Part shown: piece by piece, positions 1-4,881 of the stretch | Numbering within the stretch: position 1 is the stretch's first letter | How the letters are laid out: each line of letters starts with the position of its first letter | Origin: an uncultured Clostridia bacterium | GTDB lineage: Bacteria; Bacillota; Clostridia; Acetivibrionales; CALMWN01 | DNA: 5,194 nt | Direction of reading: 5' to 3' | Assembly: GCA_937873555.1 (NCBI GenBank) | Contig: CALMWN010000239.1 | Span: forward strand, 1-5,194 | Notes under the pieces: model-generated | The model's database searches: none | Seen by the model: the letters and a program-made list of their open reading frames with translations, nothing else | Told to the model about the DNA's origin: nothing | Position numbers and translations under genes: made by a program

Positions 1-918
1 GAATCCGGAGCTGTTTCCATCGTAGGCGGAGGAGACTCTGCTGCTGCTGTTGAACAGCTGGGCTTTGCTGATAAAATAACACATATATCAACTGGCGGCG
101 GGGCATCTCTTGAGTTTCTGGAAGGAAAAGTCCTCCCGGGAATAGCCGTATTGATGGATAAAAATCCCAGAAAGAAAATTGCTGCAGGCAACTGGAAGAT
201 GAACAAGACCGCCGGCGAAGCAGTAGAGTTTGTTGAAGCTCTGAAGCCAAGAGTTGCAGGAGTTGATACAGAGGTGGTTGTCGGAGTTCCGTTTGTATGC
301 CTGCCGGGTGTTAAGAAAGCTGCTGAAGGTTCAAATATTAAGGTTGCAGCCCAGAACATGCACTGGGAGGAGAAGGGCGCTTTTACCGGTGAAATTTCCG
401 GACAGATGCTTGCGGGGCTTGGAATTGAATATGTCATCATAGGTCATTCCGAAAGAAGGCAGTACTTTGCCGAGACCGACGAAACAGTCAATAAAAAGGC
501 CCATGCAGCCTTCAAGTATGGATTGACTCCGATCATATGCGTAGGTGAATCGCTTGCTCAACGTGAGCAGGGAGTTACTGCCGATCTGATAAGGTACCAG
601 GTAAAAATAGCACTGCTCGGCCTCAGCGCAGAACAGGTTAAGAAGCTTGTTATCGCCTATGAACCCATATGGGCTATTGGTACCGGCAAAACTGCCACCA
701 ATGAACAGGCTAATGAAGTTTGTGCGATTATAAGAAACACAGTCGGGGAGCTGTACAATGAAGATGTTGCAAATTCGGTGAGAATCCAGTACGGAGGAAG
801 CGTAACCGCTGCAAATGCCTCTGAACTGTTCAGCATGTCCGACATTGACGGGGGACTTGTAGGTGGGGCCAGCCTTAAGCTGGATGATTTCGAAAAAATC
901 GTTAAATATGATGCATAA
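1..918 (+). CDS. pgk-tpiA: Bifunctional phosphoglycerate kinase / triosephosphate isomerase, in-frame fusion (5' partial)
   Basis: The frame is open from base 1 to the TAA at 916-918 (305 visible codons). Visible residues 1-54 are the end of PGK: the nucleotide-binding GGGDS (9-13), the STGGGASLE motif (30-38) and the usual terminal stretch LPGIAVL..DK (45-54). Where free PGKs stop, this frame continues through a short N-P-R linker into a full TPI (about 58-305). TPI catalytic residues are all present: Asn64 and Lys66 in AAGNWKMN, His149 in GHSERR, Glu221 in AYEPIW followed by the mobile loop GTGKT, then YGGS (264-267) and GGLVGGAS (284-291). PGK makes ATP from 1,3-bisphosphoglycerate; TPI interconverts dihydroxyacetone phosphate and glyceraldehyde 3-phosphate; both are cytosolic. 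If the missing PGK part is normal (about 395 residues in all), the product would be near 650 residues, like the Thermotoga maritima PGK-TIM fusion. The fusion is read directly from sequence; whether one polypeptide is made is inference. Confidence 0.9.
   Translation, partial: ESGAVSIVGGGDSAAAVEQLGFADKITHISTGGGASLEFLEGKVLPGIAVLMDKNPRKKIAAGNWKMNKTAGEAVEFVEALKPRVAGVDTEVVVGVPFVCLPGVKKAAEGSNIKVAAQNMHWEEKGAFTGEISGQMLAGLGIEYVIIGHSERRQYFAETDETVNKKAHAAFKYGLTPIICVGESLAQREQGVTADLIRYQVKIALLGLSAEQVKKLVIAYEPIWAIGTGKTATNEQANEVCAIIRNTVGELYNEDVANSVRIQYGGSVTAANASELFSMSDIDGGLVGGASLKLDDFEKIVKYDA
151..918 (+). other. tpiA: Triosephosphate isomerase domain with possible internal start
   Basis: This is the TPI part of the fused frame, given separately because automated annotation may call it as its own gene. 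The only in-frame starts before the catalytic Asn are TTG (151) and ATG (154). A start at 151 gives 255 residues, close to a normal free TPI of about 250. No convincing Shine-Dalgarno lies in the preceding 20 bases; the best is a weak GGGA at 138-141, and the purine run at 121-130 is too far away. An independent start is therefore possible but poorly supported, and the domain is more likely translated as the C-terminal half of the PGK-TPI protein. Confidence 0.6.
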
Positions 919-949
919 AAACAGGTTAAAATAGTCTGTATTGCTGCTG

Positions 950-980
950 TTAACCCTCCGGCTTGAGGCCGGAGGGTTAA
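950..980 (+). terminator. Hairpin after pgk-tpiA, terminator-like but without a clear U tract
   Basis: A perfect 13-bp stem (950-962 with 968-980, arm TTAACCCTCCGGC) closes a 5-nt loop, TTGAG. It starts 31 nt after the TPI stop and is strongly GC-rich in its core. The downstream bases (GTAATATTAC) are not a T run, so it is not a textbook intrinsic terminator. It may be a weak or bidirectional terminator, or a 3'-end stabilising or processing hairpin. Confidence 0.55.
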
Positions 981-999
981 GTAATATTACATAGTTTAC

Positions 1000-1086
1000 G
1001 ATTTATGTCTATGGTATGGAAGCTAATTTCTAATCGCGAATTGAACCATTTCACAATTAGAAATTAGCTGTGATTAATCATAAATC
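1000..1086. repeat. Nested inverted repeat between pgk-tpiA and gpmI
   Basis: A perfect 14-bp inner dyad (1021-1034 AGCTAATTTCTAAT with 1056-1069) encloses 21 nt, inside which TGAA (1042-1045) can pair with TTCA (1050-1053). An outer 8-bp dyad (1000-1007 GATTTATG with 1079-1086) encloses the whole. Near-identical 9-mers lie at each side (986-994 and 1084-1092, 8 of 9 the same, both ending ACATAG), the second overlapping the outer arm by 3 nt. It could be a small miniature-transposon remnant, a 5'-leader structure of gpmI or an operator region. No open reading frame of note lies inside. Confidence 0.55.
1050..1078 (+). promoter_or_regulatory. Weak candidate promoter for gpmI
   Basis: TTCACA (1050-1055) and ATTAAT (1073-1078) are separated by 17 nt, each matching 4 of 6 sigma-A consensus bases. 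The pair sits inside the inverted-repeat region. It is the best pair noticed in this AT-rich gap, but it is weak, and gpmI may instead be read through from upstream. Confidence 0.2.
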
Positions 1087-1135
1087 ACATAGGTCTTCAA
1101 CATGTGAATCATTGCAATTGAATGGGAGAGGGTAA

Positions 1136-2674
1136 ATGATGAAAGGTAAATTGATAACGCTTATAATTTTAGATGGGTTCGGCATCAATCCAAAAGTTGA
1201 GGGCAATGCCATAAAGGCAGCACATAAACCCAATATCGACAGACTTATGGCTCAATATCCGAATACTGCCATTCACACAAGCGGCATGGCGGTTGGTCTG
1301 CCCACGGGCCAGATGGGAAATTCCGAGGTGGGGCATACGAATATAGGAGCGGGACGGATAGTATACCAGGAACTTACCAGGATTACAAAGTCCATAGAAG
1401 ACGGGGACTTTTTTGAAAAGAAGGAATTTCTCCAGGCAGTGGACAATTGCAAAAAGAACGGTACCAAGCTGCATTTGTTCGGGCTTCTTTCGGACGGAGG
1501 AGTGCACAGCCACAACACCCATCTGTATGCACTGGTGGAGCTTGCAAAGCGCAACGGTTTGAAGGATGTCTTTATACACTGCTTCTTTGATGGAAGAGAT
1601 GTCCCGCCTGACAGCGCTGTGGATTATGTGAAGCAATTGGAAGCAAAGCTTGTGGAGATTGGCATCGGGAAAATAGCTTCTGTTATGGGAAGGTACTATG
1701 CAATGGACAGGGACAACAGGTGGGAGCGCGTAAAACAAGCCTATGATGCAATGGTATTGGGCAAGGGCTTTACGGCTGCGAGTGCGGGGGAGGCTGTAGC
1801 CGAGTCCTATAAGAGGGAAGAGTATGACGAATTCGTAAAACCTACAGTTATAATTGAAAATGGTAAGCCTGTTGCCACAATAGCGAAAAATGACTCTGTA
1901 ATATTCTTCAATTTCAGGCCGGACAGGGCGAGAGAGATATCAAGGACCTTTATCGACGAGGAATTCAACGGTTTTGAGAGAGCCAACGGGTTTTTCCCGC
2001 TTTTATATGTATGCATGACCCAGTATGACAAGACCTTTAAAAGTGTACTTGTAGCATTCAAGCCCGAGGGTCTTGAAAATACTTTTGGAGAATACATAAG
2101 CAGGCTTGGTTACAGGCAGCTCAGGATAGCAGAGACGGAAAAGTATGCCCATGTAACATTCTTCTTCAACGGAGGTGTTGAAAACGTCTACGAGGGAGAG
2201 GACAGGGCATTGATACCCTCACCCAAGGTGGCGACCTATGACCTGAAGCCTGAAATGAGCGCTTTGGAAGTAACCGACGAGGTGGTAAAAAGGATTGATT
2301 CCAGGCAGTACGATGTTATAATCCTGAACTACGCAAACTGCGACATGGTCGGACATACAGGAATATTCGAGGCAGCGAAAACCGCAGTAGAAACTGTGGA
2401 TAAATGCCTTGGCAGAGTCATAGCGGCTGTCGAAGCCCAGGGCGGGGTTGCATTGATTACTGCGGATCATGGAAATGCAGAACAGATGGTGGACTATGAA
2501 ACAGGTGGCCCCTATACAGCCCATACTACTTTTGATGTACCATTGATAGCAGTGGGAATCGGGAATGCAAGGCTAAAGAGCGGAGGGAAGCTGGCAGACC
2601 TTGCGCCGACCATGCTGGATCTTATGGGAATTGAAAAGCCGAAGGAAATGACAGGAAATTCTTTAGTATATTGA
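1136..2674 (+). CDS. gpmI: 2,3-bisphosphoglycerate-independent phosphoglycerate mutase
   Basis: GpmI interconverts 3- and 2-phosphoglycerate in the cytosol using two Mn2+ ions and a phosphoserine intermediate. The 512 residues match the family's usual 510 or so. Numbered from the first ATG, the alkaline-phosphatase-like metal and nucleophile residues are visible: Asp13 (LDGFG), Ser63 (GNSEVGH), Asp403 and His407 (DMVGH), Asp444 and His445 (ADHGN) and His463. Substrate residues follow the family pattern: His124, Arg154 (DGRD), Arg186, Arg192, Arg261 and Arg264 (FRPDR) and Lys336 (ETEKYAH). All run one higher than in the Geobacillus stearothermophilus enzyme, so the second ATG (1139, 511 aa) may be the true start. 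The ribosome site GGGAGAGGG (1124-1132) suits either ATG. The gene lies 217 nt after pgk-tpiA, behind a hairpin, so it is probably partly or wholly separately transcribed. No key residue is missing. Confidence 0.97.
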   Translation: MMKGKLITLIILDGFGINPKVEGNAIKAAHKPNIDRLMAQYPNTAIHTSGMAVGLPTGQMGNSEVGHTNIGAGRIVYQELTRITKSIEDGDFFEKKEFLQAVDNCKKNGTKLHLFGLLSDGGVHSHNTHLYALVELAKRNGLKDVFIHCFFDGRDVPPDSAVDYVKQLEAKLVEIGIGKIASVMGRYYAMDRDNRWERVKQAYDAMVLGKGFTAASAGEAVAESYKREEYDEFVKPTVIIENGKPVATIAKNDSVIFFNFRPDRAREISRTFIDEEFNGFERANGFFPLLYVCMTQYDKTFKSVLVAFKPEGLENTFGEYISRLGYRQLRIAETEKYAHVTFFFNGGVENVYEGEDRALIPSPKVATYDLKPEMSALEVTDEVVKRIDSRQYDVIILNYANCDMVGHTGIFEAAKTAVETVDKCLGRVIAAVEAQGGVALITADHGNAEQMVDYETGGPYTAHTTFDVPLIAVGIGNARLKSGGKLADLAPTMLDLMGIEKPKEMTGNSLVY

Positions 2675-2755
2675 ATACGCGAAAGAATTTACATTAATAA
2701 ACTGCCCTTGAAGCATATGCAGTTTATGTATCAAAAAGGTTCTTTGCGTATTCAA
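2671..2755 (+). terminator. Two-tier hairpin at the 3' end of gpmI (possible terminator or mRNA-end structure)
   Basis: The outer stem pairs 2671-2686 with 2741-2755 (15 bp with one bulged G at 2681; TTGAATACGC against GCGTATTCAA). The inner stem pairs ATAAACTGC (2697-2705) with GCAGTTTAT (2719-2727) around a 13-nt loop. The outer arm includes the gpmI TGA stop (2672-2674). No T run follows, so classical intrinsic termination is doubtful. It could protect the 3' end or be the relic of an inserted repeat. Confidence 0.4.
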
Positions 2756-2768
2756 TGAATCAAGGTAA

Positions 2769-2818
2769 ATATTTTACGATATAAAAATAAGGAATGTCAT
2801 ATGTTTATCGTAAAATAT
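2769..2818. repeat. Perfect 13-bp AT-rich inverted repeat
   Basis: ATATTTTACGATA (2769-2781) is exactly complementary in reverse to 2806-2818, with 24 nt between. The embedded octamer TTTACGAT occurs here in both orientations and once more at 995-1002, in the gap before gpmI. The function is unknown; it could be a spaced operator or a transcript hairpin. Confidence 0.5.
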
Positions 2819-2846
2819 ATAGAAAAATAAATAGAGCTTTTTAAAG

Positions 2847-2867
2847 CAATGTTCCACACAAACATTG
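2847..2867. promoter_or_regulatory. Small dyad CAATGTT-N7-AACATTG upstream of eno
   Basis: There is a perfect 7-bp inverted repeat with a 7-nt spacer (2847-2853 and 2861-2867). It overlaps a TTGACA hexamer (2865-2870) that has no properly spaced -10. It may be a regulator site or chance; no regulator is recognised. Confidence 0.25.
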
Positions 2868-2934
2868 ACATCAAAGGTCCGGTTTGAAGTTTGGTATATT
2901 GGTTAAAATAAGGTTGAACACGCATCGGAGCAGG

Positions 2935-2960
2935 TATTTTGATAATACTTTATCAAAATA
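2935..2960. promoter_or_regulatory. Operator-like perfect palindrome before eno, Rex-like geometry
   Basis: TATTTTGATAA (2935-2945), a 4-nt spacer TACT, and its exact reverse complement (2950-2960) form an 11-4-11 palindrome. The core TTGATAA-N4-TTATCAA has the 7-4-7 geometry of redox repressor Rex sites (clostridial type TTGTTAA-N4-TTAACAA) with one base changed per half. It lies 3 nt upstream of the candidate eno -35. The palindrome is directly visible; assignment to Rex or any other regulator is inference. Confidence 0.5.
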
Positions 2961-2963
2961 ATA

Positions 2964-2992
2964 TTTACAATTTACCGGACATGCGATATTCT
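2964..2992 (+). promoter_or_regulatory. Candidate sigma-A promoter for eno
   Basis: TTTACA (2964-2969, 5 of 6) and TATTCT (2987-2992, 4 of 6) are separated by 17 nt. Transcription would begin near 2999, giving a leader of about 33 nt that contains the eno ribosome site. The operator-like palindrome sits immediately upstream. Confidence 0.4.
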
Positions 2993-3015
2993 ATATGTGT
3001 GAAAAATTATGCAAT

Positions 3016-3021
3016 GGAGGG
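3016..3021 (+). promoter_or_regulatory. Ribosome binding site that sets the eno start
   Basis: GGAGGG lies 10 nt before ATG 3032. It decides against the upstream in-frame TTG at 2939, which would add 31 residues unlike any enolase N-terminus and would cover the palindrome and promoter. Confidence 0.85.
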
Positions 3022-3031
3022 AAATTTTATT

Positions 3032-4333
3032 ATGAAACAATACTTGGAGATTGAAAGTGTATTCGCCAGAGAAATACTTGATTCCAGAGGAAATCCTACC
3101 GTTGAGGTAGAGGTTATAGTAGAAGGCGGTTTTGTTGGAAGGGCAGCAGTTCCATCCGGAGCTTCAACAGGAGCTTTTGAAGCAATAGAGCTCAGGGACG
3201 GCGACAAAAACAGATACCTTGGAAAAGGTGTTCAGAATGCGGTGGACAATGTCAACAATATTATCGCTCCTGAAGTTGAAGGAATGAATGTTTTTGACCA
3301 GGTAGCCATAGACAAGCTGATGATAGACCTTGATGGAACTCACAACAAGGCAAAGCTCGGCGCCAATGCAATCCTGGGTGTATCCCTTGCAGTGGCAAAA
3401 GCGGCGGCAGAAGCCTTGGGATTGAGCTTATACCAGTATATAGGCGGCACTAATTCAAAAATACTGCCTGTTCCCATGATGAACATAATAAACGGCGGCA
3501 AGCATGCAGACAACAGCGTCAACATACAGGAATTCATGATTATGCCTGTAGGCGCTTCCTCCTTCAAGAACGCACTTCAGATGTGCGCGGAGGTTTTCCA
3601 CAACTTAAAGAAGGTGTTGAGCAGCAAAGGATACAGTACGGCAGTAGGTGATGAGGGAGGATTCGCTCCGAACTTGAAGACTGATGAAGAAGCCATACAG
3701 GTTATTCTGGAGGCGGTTGAAAAAGCAGGCTACAAGCCGGGCTCAGATTTCAGGATTGCCATAGACGCAGCAGCTACCGAAATGTACCAGGAAGACGGGA
3801 CATACTTCTTCTGGAAAACCGACATAAGGAAGACCAAGGAGGAAATGGTAAACTTCTGGGCGGATCTGGCTGCAAAGTATCCTATCATTTCTCTTGAGGA
3901 CGGCGTTTCGGAAGAGGATTGGGAAGGCTGGAAGATGCTCACTGATAAGATCGGCAGCAAGATTCAGCTTGTTGGAGATGATCTCTTTGTTACAAACACT
4001 GAAAGGCTGAAGAAGGGTATTGATATGGGAGTTGCAAATTCAATACTTATCAAGGTTAACCAGATAGGTACGCTGACTGAAACTCTCGATGCCATTCAGA
4101 TGGCTAACAGGGCAGGATATACAGCTGTAACCTCCCACAGGTCCGGTGAGACTGAGGATGCAACAATAGCAGACATCGCAGTTGCTACAAATTCAGGACA
4201 GATAAAGACCGGTGCTCCTTCAAGGACTGACCGTGTTGCCAAATACAACCAGCTGTTAAGGATTGAAGAAGAACTTGGTGATGCTGCGGAATATCCGGGT
4301 CTCAACGCATGGTTCAACCTCAAAAACAAATAA
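3032..4333 (+). CDS. eno: Enolase (phosphopyruvate hydratase)
   Basis: Enolase dehydrates 2-phosphoglycerate to phosphoenolpyruvate in the cytosol with two Mg2+ ions. The product is 433 residues, a normal bacterial length, starting MKQYLEIESVFAREILDSRG. The N-terminal domain carries the mobile loop SGAST (42-46). The C-terminal barrel shows His158, Glu167, catalytic Glu208 (GDEGG), metal ligands Asp245 (AIDAAA), Glu289 (SLEDG) and Asp316 (VGDD), catalytic Lys341 (LIKVNQIGT), the SHRSGETED signature (368-376) and Lys392 (GQIKTGAPSR). All key residues are intact. It takes the product of the upstream gpmI, but a 357-nt gap with its own promoter-like and operator-like sites suggests independent control. 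The gene ends at a strong terminator. Enolase is also often part of the RNA degradosome, though nothing in this sequence shows that here. Confidence 0.98.
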   Translation: MKQYLEIESVFAREILDSRGNPTVEVEVIVEGGFVGRAAVPSGASTGAFEAIELRDGDKNRYLGKGVQNAVDNVNNIIAPEVEGMNVFDQVAIDKLMIDLDGTHNKAKLGANAILGVSLAVAKAAAEALGLSLYQYIGGTNSKILPVPMMNIINGGKHADNSVNIQEFMIMPVGASSFKNALQMCAEVFHNLKKVLSSKGYSTAVGDEGGFAPNLKTDEEAIQVILEAVEKAGYKPGSDFRIAIDAAATEMYQEDGTYFFWKTDIRKTKEEMVNFWADLAAKYPIISLEDGVSEEDWEGWKMLTDKIGSKIQLVGDDLFVTNTERLKKGIDMGVANSILIKVNQIGTLTETLDAIQMANRAGYTAVTSHRSGETEDATIADIAVATNSGQIKTGAPSRTDRVAKYNQLLRIEEELGDAAEYPGLNAWFNLKNK

Positions 4334-4344
4334 TATTATTTAAT

Positions 4345-4380
4345 AAAAACAAGCCGGCAGGCTTGTTTTTTATTTTTTTA
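4345..4380 (+). terminator. Strong intrinsic terminator after eno
   Basis: An 11-bp stem (4345-4355 AAAAACAAGCC with 4360-4370) has a GGCA loop and leads straight into a T-rich tail (4366-4380). It starts 12 nt after the eno stop. The A/T arms make it partly functional on the opposite strand too. Confidence 0.9.
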
Positions 4381-4391
4381 TGTGTTAGAAT
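4363..4391 (+). promoter_or_regulatory. Candidate extended -10 promoter for secG
   Basis: TTGTTT (4363-4368), 17 nt, then TAGAAT (4386-4391, 5 of 6) preceded directly by TGT, giving an extended -10. The -35 lies in the 3' arm of the eno terminator. Transcription would start near 4398, with a leader of about 26 nt. Confidence 0.5.
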
Positions 4392-4409
4392 AAAACTTGT
4401 CAATTTTTT

Positions 4410-4417
4410 AGGAGGTG
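4410..4417 (+). promoter_or_regulatory. Ribosome binding site that sets the TTG start of secG
   Basis: AGGAGGTG is a near-perfect Shine-Dalgarno with 8 nt between GGAGG and TTG 4424. The in-frame GTG at 4415 is part of this site and cannot be the start. Confidence 0.85.
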
Positions 4418-4423
4418 TTTTTC

Positions 4424-4675
4424 TTGGGCGTTTGGGGAATTATAGTAAATATATTCCATATAATATTCGCTATTTCAATAATTGTGATAGTACTGCTGCA
4501 GTCAGGCAAACAGGCAGGTTTGTCAGGTTCCATAGCCGGCGGTGCCGAAACCTTTTTTGGAAAGAACAAAGGCCGCACAATCGATGCATTGCTCAGCAGA
4601 TATACCGCATTTGCCGCAATAATGTTCCTGATAACTTCCATAGTGCTTTATATGATAATCGGTAGAATCGTATAA
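4424..4675 (+). CDS. secG: Preprotein translocase subunit SecG
   Basis: SecG is the small membrane subunit of the SecYEG channel and aids SecA-driven export across the cytoplasmic membrane. The 83-residue product has the family's two-helix plan: a hydrophobic segment at about 4-25, ending in the VLLQSGKQAGLSGSIAGG signature (23-40), a polar loop with ETFFGKNKGRT (42-52), and a second hydrophobic segment at about 61-80. Length and motifs fit Gram-positive SecG. The start is TTG, chosen from the strong Shine-Dalgarno at 4410; no in-frame ATG lies nearby. It sits between two strong terminators with its own candidate promoter, so it is probably a single-gene transcript. Its place between eno and rnr is a common Gram-positive arrangement as I recall it. 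Confidence 0.95.
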   Translation: MGVWGIIVNIFHIIFAISIIVIVLLQSGKQAGLSGSIAGGAETFFGKNKGRTIDALLSRYTAFAAIMFLITSIVLYMIIGRIV

Positions 4676-4691
4676 AAAATTTACAAACAAG

Positions 4692-4721
4692 AAGTTGTGT
4701 AAAACTACACAACTTTTTTTT
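4692..4721 (+). terminator. Intrinsic terminator after secG
   Basis: A perfect 10-bp stem (AAGTTGTGTA 4692-4701 with 4706-4715) and AAAC loop lead into eight Ts (4714-4721). It begins 16 nt after the secG stop. Confidence 0.9.
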
Positions 4722-4732
4722 ATGATTAAAGG

Positions 4733-4761
4733 TTGAAAACATGGGAAGATTTTAGTATAAA
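4733..4761 (+). promoter_or_regulatory. Good sigma-A promoter for rnr
   Basis: TTGAAA (4733-4738) and TATAAA (4756-4761), each 5 of 6 matches, are separated by exactly 17 nt, right after the secG terminator. Transcription would start near 4768, giving rnr a leader of about 114 nt. Confidence 0.65.
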
Positions 4762-4777
4762 TAAATACATGTTGTTT

Positions 4778-4820
4778 TGCATAATCCGGCCGCAAATGAT
4801 TATTAACCGGAAAGTATGCA
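4778..4820 (+). other. Possible hairpin in the rnr leader
   Basis: TGCATA (4778-4783) pairs with TATGCA (4815-4820), and CCGG (4786-4789) with CCGG (4807-4810), across a small asymmetric internal loop. It is followed by GATAA/TTATC (4821-4825 with 4831-4835). These are modest stems in the predicted 5' leader; no known riboswitch class is recognised. Confidence 0.3.
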
Positions 4821-4842
4821 GATAATATTGTTATCATGATAT

Positions 4843-4873
4843 AAAGGAGTGGACAACAGCTGCCGGCTGCTGT
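4843..4873 (+). promoter_or_regulatory. Unusually distant ribosome binding site plus hairpin before rnr
   Basis: AAAGGAG (4843-4849) is the only good Shine-Dalgarno, but it ends 32 nt before ATG 4882. Between them ACAGC (4856-4860) pairs with GCTGT (4869-4873), and GCC/GGC can stack within after a T-T mismatch. Folding out 18 nt would cut the effective spacing to 14 nt. Closer starts fail: the in-frame GTG at 4849 overlaps the site itself. Confidence 0.45.
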
Positions 4874-4881
4874 CATATTTT

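Larger units (their letters stand above)
2675..3031. other. 357-nt AT-rich, dyad-rich noncoding gap between gpmI and eno
   Basis: I see no credible gene here on either strand. The gap holds, in order, most of the gpmI 3' hairpin, a 13-bp AT-rich dyad (2769-2818), a 7-bp dyad (2847-2867), an 11-bp operator-like palindrome (2935-2960), a candidate eno promoter (2964-2992) and the eno ribosome site (3016-3021). Its base composition is clearly more AT-rich than the flanking genes. Confidence 0.7.

Noticed and set aside
40..51. Short GCT/CTG triplet run
   Set aside because: It encodes consecutive alanines in the PGK domain; too short to be a meaningful repeat.
1069..1089. CRP-type site (TGTGA...TCACA) before gpmI
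   Set aside because: The spacer is 11 nt instead of 6, and classical cAMP-CRP control is not expected in Clostridia.
1169..1738. 189-codon reverse-strand open frame inside gpmI
   Set aside because: It is antisense to a certain gene, has no recognisable domain, and is best explained as a shadow of gpmI codon use. The other overlapping frames inside pgk-tpiA, gpmI, eno and secG were rejected for the same reason.
2794..2844. 16-codon frame starting ATG 2794 with AAGG just before it
   Set aside because: The ribosome site is only about 1 nt from the ATG, the peptide is short and basic with no resemblance, and it lies in the AT-rich dyad.
2865..2900. Promoter TTGACA (2865) with TATATT (2895) for eno
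   Set aside because: The spacer is 24 nt, well outside the usable range.
2939..2956. FNR-type site (TTGAT...ATCAA) within the eno palindrome
   Set aside because: FNR sites have a 4-nt spacer between these half-sites; here it is 8 nt. The 7-4-7 Rex-like reading fits better.
2939..3031. N-terminal extension of enolase from TTG 2939
   Set aside because: There is a strong ribosome site for ATG 3032, the extension is unlike enolase and would overlap the palindrome and promoter, and the 433-aa form is the normal length.
4415..4423. GTG 4415 as the secG start
   Set aside because: It lies inside the Shine-Dalgarno itself; TTG 4424 has correct spacing.
4309..4665. 118-codon + strand frame spanning the end of eno, its terminator and secG
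   Set aside because: It overlaps two certain genes in another frame and runs through a strong terminator, with no family resemblance.
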